64,000 bases of DNA from Corynebacterium propinquum DSM 44285 (GTDB lineage: Bacteria; Actinomycetota; Actinomycetes; Mycobacteriales; Mycobacteriaceae): assembly GCF_000375525.1 (NCBI RefSeq), contig NZ_AQXC01000001.1, positions 1 through 64,000 of the forward strand. Direction: 5' to 3'. The position numbers were made by a program, and so were the translations under genes. Below are positions 17,624 through 27,703 of this stretch, one piece after another; positions within the stretch are counted from its first letter, which is position 1, and each line of letters starts with the position of its first letter. Under the pieces are notes generated by a model, which did not search any database, was not told the DNA's origin, and saw nothing but the letters and a program-made list of their open reading frames with translations.

Positions 17624-19834
17624 ATGATTACGAATATGCCTGACGACGGCCTACTTGTTGCCGTCGACGGACCTTCCGGAACCGGAAAATCGTCCACCTG
17701 CCGCGCGCTCGCGAAACGACTGGACGCTAAATACCTGGATACCGGCGCGATGTATCGAGTAGCCACGCTCGCCGTGCTGCGCGCTCAGGTAGATCCGCTC
17801 GATAGCTATGCCGTCATTGAGGCGACACGAGATCTGCCGATTGAGATTAGCGATGACCCGGAATCCAGCGCGGTGCTTCTCGACGGTGAGGACGTCTCGG
17901 AACCGATCCGTGGACAAGCCGTGACGACGCATGTCTCGTCCGTCTCGGCTATTCCGGAGGTTCGGGAAAACTTGGTGCAATTGCAGCGTGAGCTCGCTTT
18001 TGCCGCCCATCGCGTGATTGTCGAAGGCCGTGATATTGGCACCGTCGTGCTGGGGGATGCGCCGACGAAGATTTTTCTCACTGCTTCTGCGGAAATCCGC
18101 GCGCAGCGTCGGCACGACCAGAACCTGGCGGCAGGCCGGGAATCGTCGTTTTCTGCGGTGCTTGCCGACGTCCAACGCCGCGATGCGGCCGATTCCGCGC
18201 GTGCTGCCTCGCCACTGCGTCCAGCTGATGATGCGGTGCTGGTTGATACCTCGGAACTGTCGCTGGAGGAGGTCCAACAGCGGATTATTGATATTATCCA
18301 GGGACTAGACTTGACAGATTCCGGTGATCCGGAGGACCCGAATGACTTTGCGACGCAATACCGCGAATACACCGGTGTGGATTTTGACGATGCGGAATTT
18401 TCCGAAGCCGTGTCCGATGCGCAGGAAACCAGCGCTTCGAGTGCTGCCGGCGAGCCGGACTGGGGCGCATTGGAAGAAGAATTCCTGTCTGCGCTAGGCG
18501 GCACCCAAGTAGAAGAAGCCCTGTGTACCGTAGCGATCGTGGGGCGACCCAACGTCGGCAAGTCTTCGCTGACGAACCGCTTCTTGGGCCGTCGTGAAGC
18601 GGTTGTGGAAGACGTGCCAGGTGTCACCCGCGACCGAAACTCGTACTTAGCCGAGTGGGCAAACCAGCGTTTTTGGGTACAAGATACTGGCGGTTGGGAT
18701 TCCAACGTGAAAGGCCTCAACGCGCATATCGCACGCCAGGCCGAAGTCGCGATGGACACCGCAGACGTCATCATTTTTGTTGTCGATACTCGCGTCGGTG
18801 CCACCGAGACCGATGTGATGATGGCGCGCAAGCTGCAGCGCTCGAAAGTGCCGGTGCTGCTGGTGGCTAATAAATTTGACTCGCCGCAGCAATACGCTGA
18901 TCTCTCGCTGTTCTACAGCCTAGGTTTGGGCGATCCTTGGCCTGTCTCGGCCCTGCACGGCAACGGTTCCGCTGACGTTCTTGATGAGATGCTCAAACTG
19001 TTCCCAGAAACCCCACGCCAGACCTCAATTACCTCAGGTCCACGTAAAGTTGCTTTGGTGGGAAAGCCGAACGTCGGCAAGTCCTCATTGCTCAACAAGT
19101 TTGCGAACGAAGAGCGCTCCGTGGTCGATAACGTTGCCGGCACCACAGTGGACCCGGTGGACTCCCTCGTGCAGCTCGACGAGCAAATGTGGCGTTTTAT
19201 CGACACCGCAGGTCTGCGTAAAAAGGTGAAAAATGCGCAAGGCCATGAGTACTACGCGTCCCTGCGTACCCGCGGAGTGATCGATGCCGCGGAAGTATGC
19301 GTGCTGTTGGTTGACGCTTCCGAACCAATCAGTGAGCAAGACCAGCGCGTGCTGGCGATGATCCTAGAATCCGGAAAAGCACTGGTACTTGCGCTGAACA
19401 AGTGGGACCTGATGGAAGAAGAACGCCGCTTCCTACTGGAGCGCGAGCTCGACGAGCAACTGCGGCACATTCCATGGGCCACGCGAGTGAATATCTCCGC
19501 CAAGACCGGCCGCGCGTTAAATAGGCTAGAACCAGCGATGATCGCAGCGCTGGAAAGCTGGGATAAGCGCGTGACTACCGGCCAGTTGAACAACTGGATC
19601 CGCGAAGCCATCGCAGCGAACCCGCCGCCGATGAAAAACAACCGCTTGCCCAAGGTGCTGTTTGCCACTCAGGCTGGCACGCAACCACCGACAATCGTGC
19701 TGTTTACTACCGGATTCTTGGATGCCGGTTACCGGCGCTATCTAGAGCGGAAATTCCGCGAGCGCTTCGGATTCCACGGCACACCAGTGCGCATCGCCGT
19801 TCGCGTGCGTGAGCGTAAAACGAAGCGGAAGTAA
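17624..19834 (+). CDS. cmk-der: Fused cytidylate kinase and GTPase Der
   Basis: A single 736-residue frame. Residues 1-230 are cytidylate kinase, phosphorylating CMP/dCMP: P-loop GPSGTGKS (16-23), [26 protein letters not shown] and [14 protein letters not shown]. An acidic linker (about 231-300, with no Met) leads to Der, a double GTPase for 50S ribosome assembly: G1 GRPNVGKSS near 307, PGVTRDR, DTGGWD, NKFDS; second G1 GKPNVGKSS near 480, [22 protein letters not shown]; then the KH-like C-terminal domain. In many relatives the two genes are separate. An internal TTG at 18311 could give a free Der, but no stop separates the parts. The ATG at 17624 is preceded by direct GATAGAAAC repeats. Confidence 0.92.
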   Translation: MITNMPDDGLLVAVDGPSGTGKSSTCRALAKRLDAKYLDTGAMYRVATLAVLRAQVDPLDSYAVIEATRDLPIEISDDPESSAVLLDGEDVSEPIRGQAVTTHVSSVSAIPEVRENLVQLQRELAFAAHRVIVEGRDIGTVVLGDAPTKIFLTASAEIRAQRRHDQNLAAGRESSFSAVLADVQRRDAADSARAASPLRPADDAVLVDTSELSLEEVQQRIIDIIQGLDLTDSGDPEDPNDFATQYREYTGVDFDDAEFSEAVSDAQETSASSAAGEPDWGALEEEFLSALGGTQVEEALCTVAIVGRPNVGKSSLTNRFLGRREAVVEDVPGVTRDRNSYLAEWANQRFWVQDTGGWDSNVKGLNAHIARQAEVAMDTADVIIFVVDTRVGATETDVMMARKLQRSKVPVLLVANKFDSPQQYADLSLFYSLGLGDPWPVSALHGNGSADVLDEMLKLFPETPRQTSITSGPRKVALVGKPNVGKSSLLNKFANEERSVVDNVAGTTVDPVDSLVQLDEQMWRFIDTAGLRKKVKNAQGHEYYASLRTRGVIDAAEVCVLLVDASEPISEQDQRVLAMILESGKALVLALNKWDLMEEERRFLLERELDEQLRHIPWATRVNISAKTGRALNRLEPAMIAALESWDKRVTTGQLNNWIREAIAANPPPMKNNRLPKVLFATQAGTQPPTIVLFTTGFLDAGYRRYLERKFRERFGFHGTPVRIAVRVRERKTKRK

Positions 19835-19866
19835 CGAGCCCACTTTCAGAGGTTGCGTTCGTAGGT

Positions 19867-20649
19867 TTAGGAGCGCTCGTAGACAAAGGCGTCGGTGCGA
19901 TACGGCAGCGTGATGGTATCTGTACGTGATTTTTCCCAAAAATCCAGCAGGTACCAATTCAGGTTTCCGGTCAGCCGGTTACGCATACGTTGGTTAGCGC
20001 GCTGCCAATAACTGCGCGAATGCATCAGCTCGTGCACGCCGTCGACGGTAAGTTTTTGCACCATCGTGGTCCGCAGCGTATCGGCAAGCTGCCAGGGCGC
20101 ACCCACAGTAGGGAAGAAACCAGCTGGCTGGATATCCCCGGAATGCATAATCCGGGCCAATCGTAAGATTTCTGGTCGCGAGACATCCAAAGTATTCCAC
20201 ACCAATAACAGCCTGCCACCCGGCGCGAGTACGCGATCAGCTTCTCTGCTGGCAGCAGCGATATCGAACCAATGCCAGGCTTGTGCGTAGCTGAGACAAT
20301 CCACGGATTGATCGGCCAACCCCGTCGCTTCTGCACTGGCTTGCCACGTCGGCACGCCTAATTTTTGGTGCAGAAATTGGGCCATGCCTGCCGACGGATC
20401 AAAGGCGTAAACTTGGTGGCCAGCAGCAGCCAGCACAGCGCTGAGCTGGCCGGTTCCCGCACCGCCGTCGGCCACTGTGGCCGGTGCGTGCTCGCGCGTC
20501 ACTAAGCTGGCGATGTCAGTCGGGTATCCAGGCCGGATTGCATCGTAGTCAGCAGCAGAAAACGCTGCACCAGCTTCCCGTCGCAGTTGCGGGTTCGCAA
20601 ACGAGGGGCTGGTTTTGGCAGATGCCTTGAAAAACACAGGAGAAGTCAT
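19867..20649 (-). CDS. Class I SAM-dependent methyltransferase
   Basis: A 260-residue soluble methyltransferase. FSAADYDAIRPGYP near residue 32 is typical of the subgroup, followed by the SAM loop VADGGAGTGQLSAVLAAAG, the acidic residue in VYAFDPSAGMAQF and VLAPGGRLLLVWNT. The substrate is unknown. The ATG at 20649 has no ribosome binding site, but TACTTT lies eight bases before it, so transcription may be leaderless. The first 35 bases overlap the divergent ABC transporter gene. It is convergent with cmk-der, with 32 bases between stops. Confidence 0.8.
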   Translation of the reverse strand: MTSPVFFKASAKTSPSFANPQLRREAGAAFSAADYDAIRPGYPTDIASLVTREHAPATVADGGAGTGQLSAVLAAAGHQVYAFDPSAGMAQFLHQKLGVPTWQASAEATGLADQSVDCLSYAQAWHWFDIAAASREADRVLAPGGRLLLVWNTLDVSRPEILRLARIMHSGDIQPAGFFPTVGAPWQLADTLRTTMVQKLTVDGVHELMHSRSYWQRANQRMRNRLTGNLNWYLLDFWEKSRTDTITLPYRTDAFVYERS

Positions 20650-22228
20650 CGGTACACAAAGTAATACACACCATGACGGTGTGCAGCAGCCAGCGCCCGT
20701 AGAGGTCACCCCGGCCGCCGAATTGCCGGGCAGTCTCGAGCCGCCGCTGGCCCAACCTGATGATCGTTTCTGGTTGCTGAAGACTATCTTTTTGTATCAC
20801 CGGCTGACGGTTCCTGCTGCTGTGACGACGGTGATTATGTTTCTCTGTACTGGGCTTACCCCAGTCATTGTTGGCTATGCGATTGATGATGCCATTGCCA
20901 GTGGCGATTTTTCTGCGCTGGTTCGCTGGCTGATAATCATGGCAGTGGTCTTCGTGGTGCATGCCACTTGCGGATGGTTTGGTCGGAAATATTTAATGCT
21001 GGCGACGCTACGTACCGGGCATTCTTTGCGCATGGCGGTGACGGATCGTATTTCGCATCCTCGTGGGCTCGGCGGTCAGCGCCGGACTGCGGGGGAATTG
21101 CTCTCGATTGCTTCGAGCGATACGCAGCGGATTGCTGATGCTGTCATGATGGCGGTGTTTCCGTTCGCTGAGTTTGCCTCCATTCTTTACGTCGGCGTGA
21201 TGGTCACCATGATTAACGTGCCGCTTGGTATCGCTGTGTTAGTCGGTGGCCCCGTGATGGTATGGATTTCCCTGTCAGCCTCGGGGCCGCTGCGGCGTCG
21301 TTCCGGCAAACGCCAGTACTGGCTTGCGGAGGCCGCCGCGACGGCGACAGATGTGGTGCATGGTTTGCGCATCCTGAAAGGCATCGGCGCGGTCGATACT
21401 GTGTATGAGCGCTATCAGAAAGTTTCTGACGACGCCTATGGCGCGACCGTGCGTGCGCATGGTGCCCGCTCCGTATTGGACGCCATCACAGAAACTGTGG
21501 GGTCGGTTTACATCATCATTGTCGGCATCGCAGCCGGCGGCTTGGCGCTCGCCGATACCATCAGCGTTGGTGAACTCATCACCGTCATTGGGCTTACACA
21601 ATTCATCATCACTCCCATGACAATGCTGGGGAAAAATATTTCTTCGAAGTGGGCGACTGCGCAAGGTTCTGCCGATCGGATTCGTTCGGTGCTTGCCGCA
21701 CCGTATGCGTTGCCGGAGGCTGATTCCGTGGTCAACTGGGAGGTGTTTCCGGAACACGCCCGCCCGGAGCCGGGGCAGCTGACGGTGATTGCCGATGACA
21801 TTCCCGAGGGCCTGGAGTTACTACCGCGTGAGCGCGTGCTCGTCGCCCCGCATGATGCGCAATTGTTTAGCGGCACCATTGCGGACAATATTGTGCATGA
21901 GCACACTGACTCCGAGATCGTTGACGCAGCACTTACCGCCGCAGCAGCCGATGATATTCCCGGTGGTGCCAGCCGTCGCGTTGGTGAGGCGGATGGCGAT
22001 CTTTCCGGAGGACAACGCCAACGCGTGGCACTGGCGCGCGCATTGGCGCGCGACGCGGAGGTGCTTGTATTGGATAACCCCACGACAGCGGTGGATTCGG
22101 TGACAGAACACACCATCGCTCGTCGCGTCGCCGATGCCCGGCGCGGGAAGACGACGGTGGTATATAGTTCTTCGCCAGCCTGGCGCGAGGTGGCCGATCA
22201 CGTGAAGGCAGGTGCATCACAGCGATGA
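20615..22228 (+). CDS. ABC exporter half-transporter with degenerate NBD lacking Walker A
   Basis: A 537-residue fused permease-NBD subunit. The membrane domain has about six helices (for example VTTVIMFLCTGLTPVIVGYAI and YIIIVGIAAGGLALADTISV). The nucleotide domain is abnormal: after the membrane domain there is no P-loop, only PGQLTVIADDIPEGLELLPRERV, then the Q-loop-like HDAQLFSGTIADNI, a perfect signature LSGGQRQRVALARAL, and Walker B VLVLDNPTTAVD with Asn in place of the catalytic Glu. It should therefore offer its signature to the partner encoded next but bind ATP poorly itself. The TTG start at 20615 has GAGGGG six bases upstream; its stop overlaps the next start (ATGA). The substrate is unknown. 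Confidence 0.85.
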   Translation: MADALKNTGEVIGTQSNTHHDGVQQPAPVEVTPAAELPGSLEPPLAQPDDRFWLLKTIFLYHRLTVPAAVTTVIMFLCTGLTPVIVGYAIDDAIASGDFSALVRWLIIMAVVFVVHATCGWFGRKYLMLATLRTGHSLRMAVTDRISHPRGLGGQRRTAGELLSIASSDTQRIADAVMMAVFPFAEFASILYVGVMVTMINVPLGIAVLVGGPVMVWISLSASGPLRRRSGKRQYWLAEAAATATDVVHGLRILKGIGAVDTVYERYQKVSDDAYGATVRAHGARSVLDAITETVGSVYIIIVGIAAGGLALADTISVGELITVIGLTQFIITPMTMLGKNISSKWATAQGSADRIRSVLAAPYALPEADSVVNWEVFPEHARPEPGQLTVIADDIPEGLELLPRERVLVAPHDAQLFSGTIADNIVHEHTDSEIVDAALTAAAADDIPGGASRRVGEADGDLSGGQRQRVALARALARDAEVLVLDNPTTAVDSVTEHTIARRVADARRGKTTVVYSSSPAWREVADHVKAGASQR

Positions 22229-24075
22229 GTTCAGCGAGCGAGTCAAATGTTTCTGCGTCTTTATCCGCATCGCCATCCGGGCAGTCTTCTCCAGCCTCCG
22301 CAACGCGGCCGAACCCCGCAGCGCTTCCCACCGCAGCGTTTCCTACCGCATCGTTTGCAACGGTGCGCCGCGTCGTCACCCAACAAATCCGGCGCATCCC
22401 GGGTGCGCGCCGCCAATTCTGGTGGGCAATCTTCTTACTCAGCACTGGCGCGTTGGCCAACGTGTTGGTCCCACGGCAACTGGGCAAGATCGTCGATGAG
22501 GTGGTGGCTGATGACGGCAGTATTACGGTGATTGCGATCTGGTTGGTGGCGCTTGCGCTGGCATCTGCTGTGCTTTCGGCAGGTGGCTTGTATGTCATTG
22601 GAAAACTGATTGAGCGGGTCATTTCCAATTTGCGCGAGACCATGGTGGGCACTGCGCTACGCCTGCCAGCCCACGAGGTGGAAGAAGCCGGGTCGGGTGA
22701 TTTGGTCTCGCGGGCAACAGACGATGTCGCCGAGCTTTCTGCTGCCGTGACTGAGACCGTGCCGGTGTTGTCGAAATCGGTGTTCATGGTGGTGGCCACC
22801 GCGATTGCGTTGCTGGCCATCGATTGGCAATTCATTGCTGTTATCGCCATCGTGGTCCCGATTTATTGGTTGTCCGTGCGGCATTACCTGCGGGTAGCGC
22901 CGCCTCGTTATATCGCCCAGCGCGAGGCCATGGCGCAGCGTGCCCGGCGCGTTTTGGAGACCATCCACGGTGGATCGACGGTGCGTGCCTATGGCTGGGA
23001 GCGTGCGATGCATAACCGGGTGCAGGAATCCTCGCTGGATGTGGTTAGTTATGGTTTTGCTGCTCGGCGCACGATGATGACGCTTGGTTTGTGGGTCTGG
23101 CTCGCGGAGTTTTTGCTGCTTTTCGTTGGCTTGCTGGTCGGCTTTTTCGTTGTCGATAACGGATATTTGACCGTCGGCGCGGTCACTGCGGCTCTGTTGA
23201 TGCTGATTCGTTTGCGTGGCCCGATCATGGCGTTGATGCGCGTGCTGGATACGTTGCAGGCTGGCTATGCCTCGTTGAGCCGGATCGCCGGGGTGATCGC
23301 GCGGCCACCACAGCCGGTTCCTGATTCAGGTGCTGGGCAACCGCGGGGCGAGCTCGTCGTCAAGAATGTCAGTTTTGCTTATTCCTCGGATTCGCCTGGC
23401 GCTGTCGATGGCGTCAGTCTGGAGGTTCCAGCAGGTTCCACGGTGGCGATTGTTGGTGCATCTGGGGCAGGTAAAACGACCTTGGCGGCGTTGGCGGCGG
23501 GTTTGCGGGTTCCGGATTCCGGCGAGATTCTTGTCGACGCCACCGAGGTCGCACGGCTTTCTGATCGCGAACGTGCGGGACGTTTGGCGATGATCTCACA
23601 GGATGTGTACGTGTTTTCTGGCACCTTGCGAGACGACCTTACCTTGGCGCGCCCGGACGCCAGCGACGAAGAACTGCTGGCTGCGTTGCGCACCGTCCAG
23701 GCGGATTGGATGGATTCGCTTGCCGACGGCTTGGATACGGTGGTGGGCGCTCGTGGTCAGCAATTGGACCCGGTGCAAGCCCAGCAATTGGCGTTGGCGC
23801 GGGTGTTGTTGGCAGATCCTGCCTTGGTGATCATGGATGAGGCCACTGCAGAAGCTGGTTCGGTCGGTGCAGAGCAGTTGGAAGCTGGTGCTGCTGCGGT
23901 TACGGCTGGCCGTACTGCGGTGATTGTGGCGCACAGGTTGGATCAGGCTGTCTCCGCGGAGCAAGTGGTGGTGATGGACCAGGGGCGGGTCATTGAGCAG
24001 GGCACCCACGCTGAGTTGGTGGCTCGGGATGGTCGCTATACTGAGCTGTGGAACGCATGGAGTTCAGGTCGCTAA
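22225..24075 (+). CDS. ABC exporter half-transporter with canonical Walker A and degenerate signature
   Basis: A 616-residue partner subunit. A 45-residue Ser/Ala/Pro-rich N-terminus precedes about six membrane helices. The NBD has an intact Walker A VGASGAGKTTLAAL, Q-loop MISQDVYVFSGTLRDDL and Walker B LVIMDEATAE with the catalytic Glu, and a switch His in VIVAHRLDQAV. The signature is lost, replaced by GQQLDPVQAQQLALARVLL. It complements the upstream subunit, so only one composite ATP site should be active, as in heterodimeric type IV exporters. The ATG overlaps the previous stop. Function could be drug, lipid or peptide export. Confidence 0.87.
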   Translation: MSSASESNVSASLSASPSGQSSPASATRPNPAALPTAAFPTASFATVRRVVTQQIRRIPGARRQFWWAIFLLSTGALANVLVPRQLGKIVDEVVADDGSITVIAIWLVALALASAVLSAGGLYVIGKLIERVISNLRETMVGTALRLPAHEVEEAGSGDLVSRATDDVAELSAAVTETVPVLSKSVFMVVATAIALLAIDWQFIAVIAIVVPIYWLSVRHYLRVAPPRYIAQREAMAQRARRVLETIHGGSTVRAYGWERAMHNRVQESSLDVVSYGFAARRTMMTLGLWVWLAEFLLLFVGLLVGFFVVDNGYLTVGAVTAALLMLIRLRGPIMALMRVLDTLQAGYASLSRIAGVIARPPQPVPDSGAGQPRGELVVKNVSFAYSSDSPGAVDGVSLEVPAGSTVAIVGASGAGKTTLAALAAGLRVPDSGEILVDATEVARLSDRERAGRLAMISQDVYVFSGTLRDDLTLARPDASDEELLAALRTVQADWMDSLADGLDTVVGARGQQLDPVQAQQLALARVLLADPALVIMDEATAEAGSVGAEQLEAGAAAVTAGRTAVIVAHRLDQAVSAEQVVVMDQGRVIEQGTHAELVARDGRYTELWNAWSSGR

Positions 24076-24161
24076 GGCACCATTTAGTTTAGGTGGTAAA
24101 ATTATCTACGGTCGAAGTTCGAAGGTCGAAGTGGGTGACATTGATACGGGTTGGGCAGCTC

Positions 24162-25217
24162 ATGGGGTATTTCAGGCAACGTGGCAACAGGCCGCAGGAT
24201 AGGCCGGACAGCGGCACTACGGCCACCCCTCGTATCCGGGCAACCCAGGCAACCGGGGTGTTGTGCGCACTCGCGGTGTGTCTCGGCAGCTGCAGCGTCG
24301 TAGATAACCGCGCCGCAGACGATGGGTATGATCCTCAAGCCTCGGAGTATGCCCAGGCATTAGACCGTGAGATGTCTGCTTTCCCACACCCAACCGGAGC
24401 GCCTGTGGAAGGGGCATTCCCCGGAGAAACCACGCGCATTAATCTGCCGAGTGGTCGTAGCTACCTCGTGCATTTACCTGCCGATTACGACCCAGCCGAA
24501 CAGTGGCCGCTGATTCTGACTTTCCACGGGTGGGGACAAGACGCCGAGATCATGGCGCGCTCTACACACTTTGATGCTGCACGGGCTATTTCCATTTACC
24601 CGGATGGTGCTCCCAGCAAGCCCCCGCACGAGGGCTCGAAAGCGTGGGCACCGGCTCCGTATGCTGCGGCAAGTGGGCATGACGACCTGGAATTTATCGA
24701 TGAAATCATCAATTCAGCACGCCGCACGTGGTCGATTGCTGATGATCAACTATTTGCCGTGGGTTTTTCGAACGGCGGTGGATTCGCGCAATATTTGGCA
24801 TGCCAGCGACCAGAACAATTTCACGCAATTGCCACAGTCTCAGCAGCGTATTACACCGCAGTGGTAGAAAACTGTGCGCCAGGTACCGTCGGCCATCTGG
24901 ATATTCACGGTACAGCGGACCAAATCGTCAGTTATGACGGTGGAACCCGACACAACACTAAATTTCTCTCTGTGCCAGAGATCATGGACGTTGCCGCACG
25001 CAGAAACCACTGCGACGACAATGCAGAAGCACAGGAACTTGTCGGCGATGCACAGCGCACCAGTTTCACCCACTGTGCTGCGCCTGTTGATCACATTCGT
25101 ATCGACGGTGGTAAGCACTGGTGGCCTGGCTATAGCGGCAATCGCAATGATGCGATGCCGGAGAATTTTGCGACAGATAAGATTTTGGATTTCTTCCGCA
25201 TTCCCGGGCGCCCCTAA
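24162..25217 (+). CDS. Lipoprotein esterase, PHB depolymerase/feruloyl esterase-like (LpqC-like)
   Basis: A 351-residue secreted alpha/beta hydrolase. The signal peptide (about residues 15-40) ends in LAVCLGSC, a lipobox whose Cys would be lipidated. The hydrolase has HGWGQDAEIM (oxyanion region), the nucleophile elbow GFSNGGGFAQ, Asp in DIHGTADQIVSYDGG and His in GGKHWWPG, giving a complete Ser-Asp-His triad. The family includes PHB depolymerases and acetylxylan or feruloyl esterases; a natural substrate cannot be named. I place the start at ATG 24162, since earlier in-frame GTG gives an unlikely N-terminus. It follows the ABC pair on the same strand after 86 bases. Confidence 0.82.
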   Translation: MGYFRQRGNRPQDRPDSGTTATPRIRATQATGVLCALAVCLGSCSVVDNRAADDGYDPQASEYAQALDREMSAFPHPTGAPVEGAFPGETTRINLPSGRSYLVHLPADYDPAEQWPLILTFHGWGQDAEIMARSTHFDAARAISIYPDGAPSKPPHEGSKAWAPAPYAAASGHDDLEFIDEIINSARRTWSIADDQLFAVGFSNGGGFAQYLACQRPEQFHAIATVSAAYYTAVVENCAPGTVGHLDIHGTADQIVSYDGGTRHNTKFLSVPEIMDVAARRNHCDDNAEAQELVGDAQRTSFTHCAAPVDHIRIDGGKHWWPGYSGNRNDAMPENFATDKILDFFRIPGRP

Positions 25218-25268
25218 GCAGTAGACTGGGGAGCTGTCATTTCACGACCGAAAGGATGTTGAGCGAGC

Positions 25269-27569
25269 GTGGGAAAATTCGACTGGTTCTGGAACGCCAT
25301 GGGAGCCAAATCGGCGAAGCATGAAAAGCAATCGCGCAAAATCGTCGACCAAGCTCAGCGCCAGGCCGCGGATTTTGCCTCGCTGAGTGATGCCGAACTT
25401 CGGGAACGCGCCAGCGCAGCGATCACCTCAGGTGCCGAGATCACCGATAAATCGACGTTTTTGGCCGCGCTGGCAACGGCCAGTTCTCGCAAGCTTGGGC
25501 TAGCTCCATTTGATGTTCAGGCGCAGGCTGTACTCAGGCTTATCAGCGGCGACGTGATCCACATGGCTACTGGTGAAGGCAAAACTCTCGTGGGGGCCAT
25601 GGCAGCTACCGGCTTAGCGTTGAGTGGAAAACGCGTGCACGTCGTCACGGTCAACGATTACCTGGCGCGCCGTGATGCCGATTGGATGCGCCCGCTCGTA
25701 GAAAGTTTCGGCCTGCAGGTGGCTGCGGTCACCGAATCCATGGATACTCAGCAACGTCGGCAGGCATACGAGGCCGACGTGGTGTATGCGCCGGTGAAAG
25801 AGCTGGGATTTGATGTGCTGCGGGATAATCAGATTACTGAGCGGGCCCAGGCCGTATTCCGGCAAGCAGAGGTTGCGTTGGTCGACGAAGCTGATTCGGT
25901 GCTTGTCGACGAAGCCTTGGTGCCGCTGGTACTGGCAGGTTCCCGACCAGATCAGGCTGCCGACGCTCGAGTGACCTCCGTGGTCGCGACGTTGCGAGAA
26001 GAGCGCCACTACACGATTGATTCTGATGGGCGCAACGTCTTTCTCACTGACGATGGCGCTGCGTCGGTGGAAAAACAATTAGGAATCGATTCTCTCTATA
26101 GCGACGAGCATATTGGCACCACCTTGGTTCGGGTTAACTTGGCGCTGCATGCCAAAGCGTTGTTGATTCGCGATATCCACTATGTCATCGTCGATGGCGA
26201 ACTGAAGTTAATTGATACGTCGAAAGGCCGCATCGCGGATTTGCAGCGCTGGCCTGATGGCTTGCAGGCGGCAGTAGAAGAAAAAGAAGGCCTGAAAGTT
26301 ACCGAGGGTGGGCGCATCCTGGACACACTGACCATCCAAGAATTGATGCGTCGTTATCCTCAGCTGTGCGGCATGACTGGTACCGCGGTGGAAGCTACCG
26401 ATCAACTGCGCGAGTTCTATGGCCTGTACGTCTCTGAGATTGCACCGAATAAACCGGTACAGCGTTTCGACGAAGCCGACCGCGTCTACGCCACGATTAC
26501 GGAGAAAAACCACGCCTTGGTTGAGGAAATCGTGTTACTGCATACACAGGGCCAGCCAGTTTTGATTGGTACCCAGGATGTTGCCGAATCGGAACAGTTG
26601 GCAGAGACTCTCGCTAGCCGTGGGATTAGCGCGCAGGTGTTAAACGCGAAAAACGATGCGGAAGAAGCTGCTATCGTCGCCGAAGCTGGATTGCCCGGCC
26701 GAGTGACGGTTTCGACTCAAATGGCTGGCCGTGGTACCGACATCAAATTGGGTGGCACCGATGGCGCGCACTATGAGGACGTTAAAGAAGCTGGCGGCTT
26801 AGCAGTGTTGGGAACCACGCGGCACCGAAGTTCCCGTCTGGACAATCAGCTGCGCGGACGGGCCGGGCGCCAAGGTGATCCCGGTTTGAGCCTGTTTTTT
26901 GTGTCCTTGGAAGATGACGTGGTGGTCTCCGGCGGGGCAGGAGAATCAGTGGAGGCGCAACCTGATGAGCACGGGCGGATTGATTCCGGACGCATCGTCG
27001 ATTTCATTGCGCATTGCCAGCGGGTGACCGAAGCGCAGCTGCTAGAAATCCATAGCCAGACGTGGAAGTACAACAAGTTGCTGGCAGATCAGCGAGAGAT
27101 TATCGATGAGCGGCGCGCAAGCTTGCTTGACACAGACAAAGCGTGGGCGGAGTTATCCGAGTATGAACCGCAGCGCGCCGACGAGTTGCATGCAGCAGGA
27201 TTTTCTGAAGATATTTTGGTGGCAGCGAGCCGGGAAATCATGCTTTACCACCTGGATTTGGCGTGGGCTGATCACCTCGAGCACATGGACGATGTTCGGG
27301 AATCGATTCACCTGCGTGCTATTGCCCGGGAAACTCCGATCGATGAATATCACCGGATTGCCGTGCGGGAGTTTAAAGAAATCGTGCGCCGTGGGGTAGA
27401 AGCTGCCCGGAAGAGTTTCCGAGAGGTCACTATTGATGCTTCTGGTGCTCATCTTGCCGACGAGGGCCTGGCGCGACCATCTGCAACGTGGACATATATG
27501 GTTTCCGATAATCCGCTGGCTGGTTCGGGGAATTCTGCCCTGTCAGGTATCGGTAATCTGTTCCGTTAA
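25269..27569 (+). CDS. secA2: Accessory preprotein translocase ATPase SecA2
   Basis: A 766-residue SecA paralogue, shorter than housekeeping SecA1. It has Walker A MATGEGKTL (99-107), VNDYLARRDADWM, the DEAD motif LVDEADSVLVDEA, a preprotein-binding region, QMAGRGTDIKLGG and the LRGRAGRQGDPG motif. A C-terminal zinc-binding tail is missing and the protein ends soon after the helical scaffold, as in SecA2. It powers export of a limited protein set through SecYEG in actinobacteria. The GTG start at 25269 follows AAGGATGTTGAGCGAGC. It precedes odhI, as secA2 precedes garA in mycobacteria. Confidence 0.92.
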   Translation: MGKFDWFWNAMGAKSAKHEKQSRKIVDQAQRQAADFASLSDAELRERASAAITSGAEITDKSTFLAALATASSRKLGLAPFDVQAQAVLRLISGDVIHMATGEGKTLVGAMAATGLALSGKRVHVVTVNDYLARRDADWMRPLVESFGLQVAAVTESMDTQQRRQAYEADVVYAPVKELGFDVLRDNQITERAQAVFRQAEVALVDEADSVLVDEALVPLVLAGSRPDQAADARVTSVVATLREERHYTIDSDGRNVFLTDDGAASVEKQLGIDSLYSDEHIGTTLVRVNLALHAKALLIRDIHYVIVDGELKLIDTSKGRIADLQRWPDGLQAAVEEKEGLKVTEGGRILDTLTIQELMRRYPQLCGMTGTAVEATDQLREFYGLYVSEIAPNKPVQRFDEADRVYATITEKNHALVEEIVLLHTQGQPVLIGTQDVAESEQLAETLASRGISAQVLNAKNDAEEAAIVAEAGLPGRVTVSTQMAGRGTDIKLGGTDGAHYEDVKEAGGLAVLGTTRHRSSRLDNQLRGRAGRQGDPGLSLFFVSLEDDVVVSGGAGESVEAQPDEHGRIDSGRIVDFIAHCQRVTEAQLLEIHSQTWKYNKLLADQREIIDERRASLLDTDKAWAELSEYEPQRADELHAAGFSEDILVAASREIMLYHLDLAWADHLEHMDDVRESIHLRAIARETPIDEYHRIAVREFKEIVRRGVEAARKSFREVTIDASGAHLADEGLARPSATWTYMVSDNPLAGSGNSALSGIGNLFR

Positions 27570-27654
27570 TCGTGAGTAATTACATTCATGGGATTTACCG
27601 TGTTTTTCGGGGCACAGAAAATAACTATGGCTCTCGCGGCAGGCGTTTAGGCGC

Positions 27655-27660
27655 TATGAT
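27655..27660 (+). promoter_or_regulatory. Probable minus-10 box of the odhI promoter
   Basis: TATGAT in the context GCGCTATGATGG, 43 bases before the odhI ATG, a good corynebacterial sigma-A minus-10 box. No clear minus-35 is visible. The 134-base gap after secA2 supports an independent promoter. Confidence 0.5.
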
Positions 27661-27703
27661 GGATTACTAACGACAATATTTCCGACAATGCGGAGGATAG
27701 ATC

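Noticed and set aside
22212..22531. Additional open frames overlapping the start of the second ABC subunit.
   Set aside because: They are Arg/Pro/His-rich shadow frames of a Ser/Ala/Pro-rich coding region.
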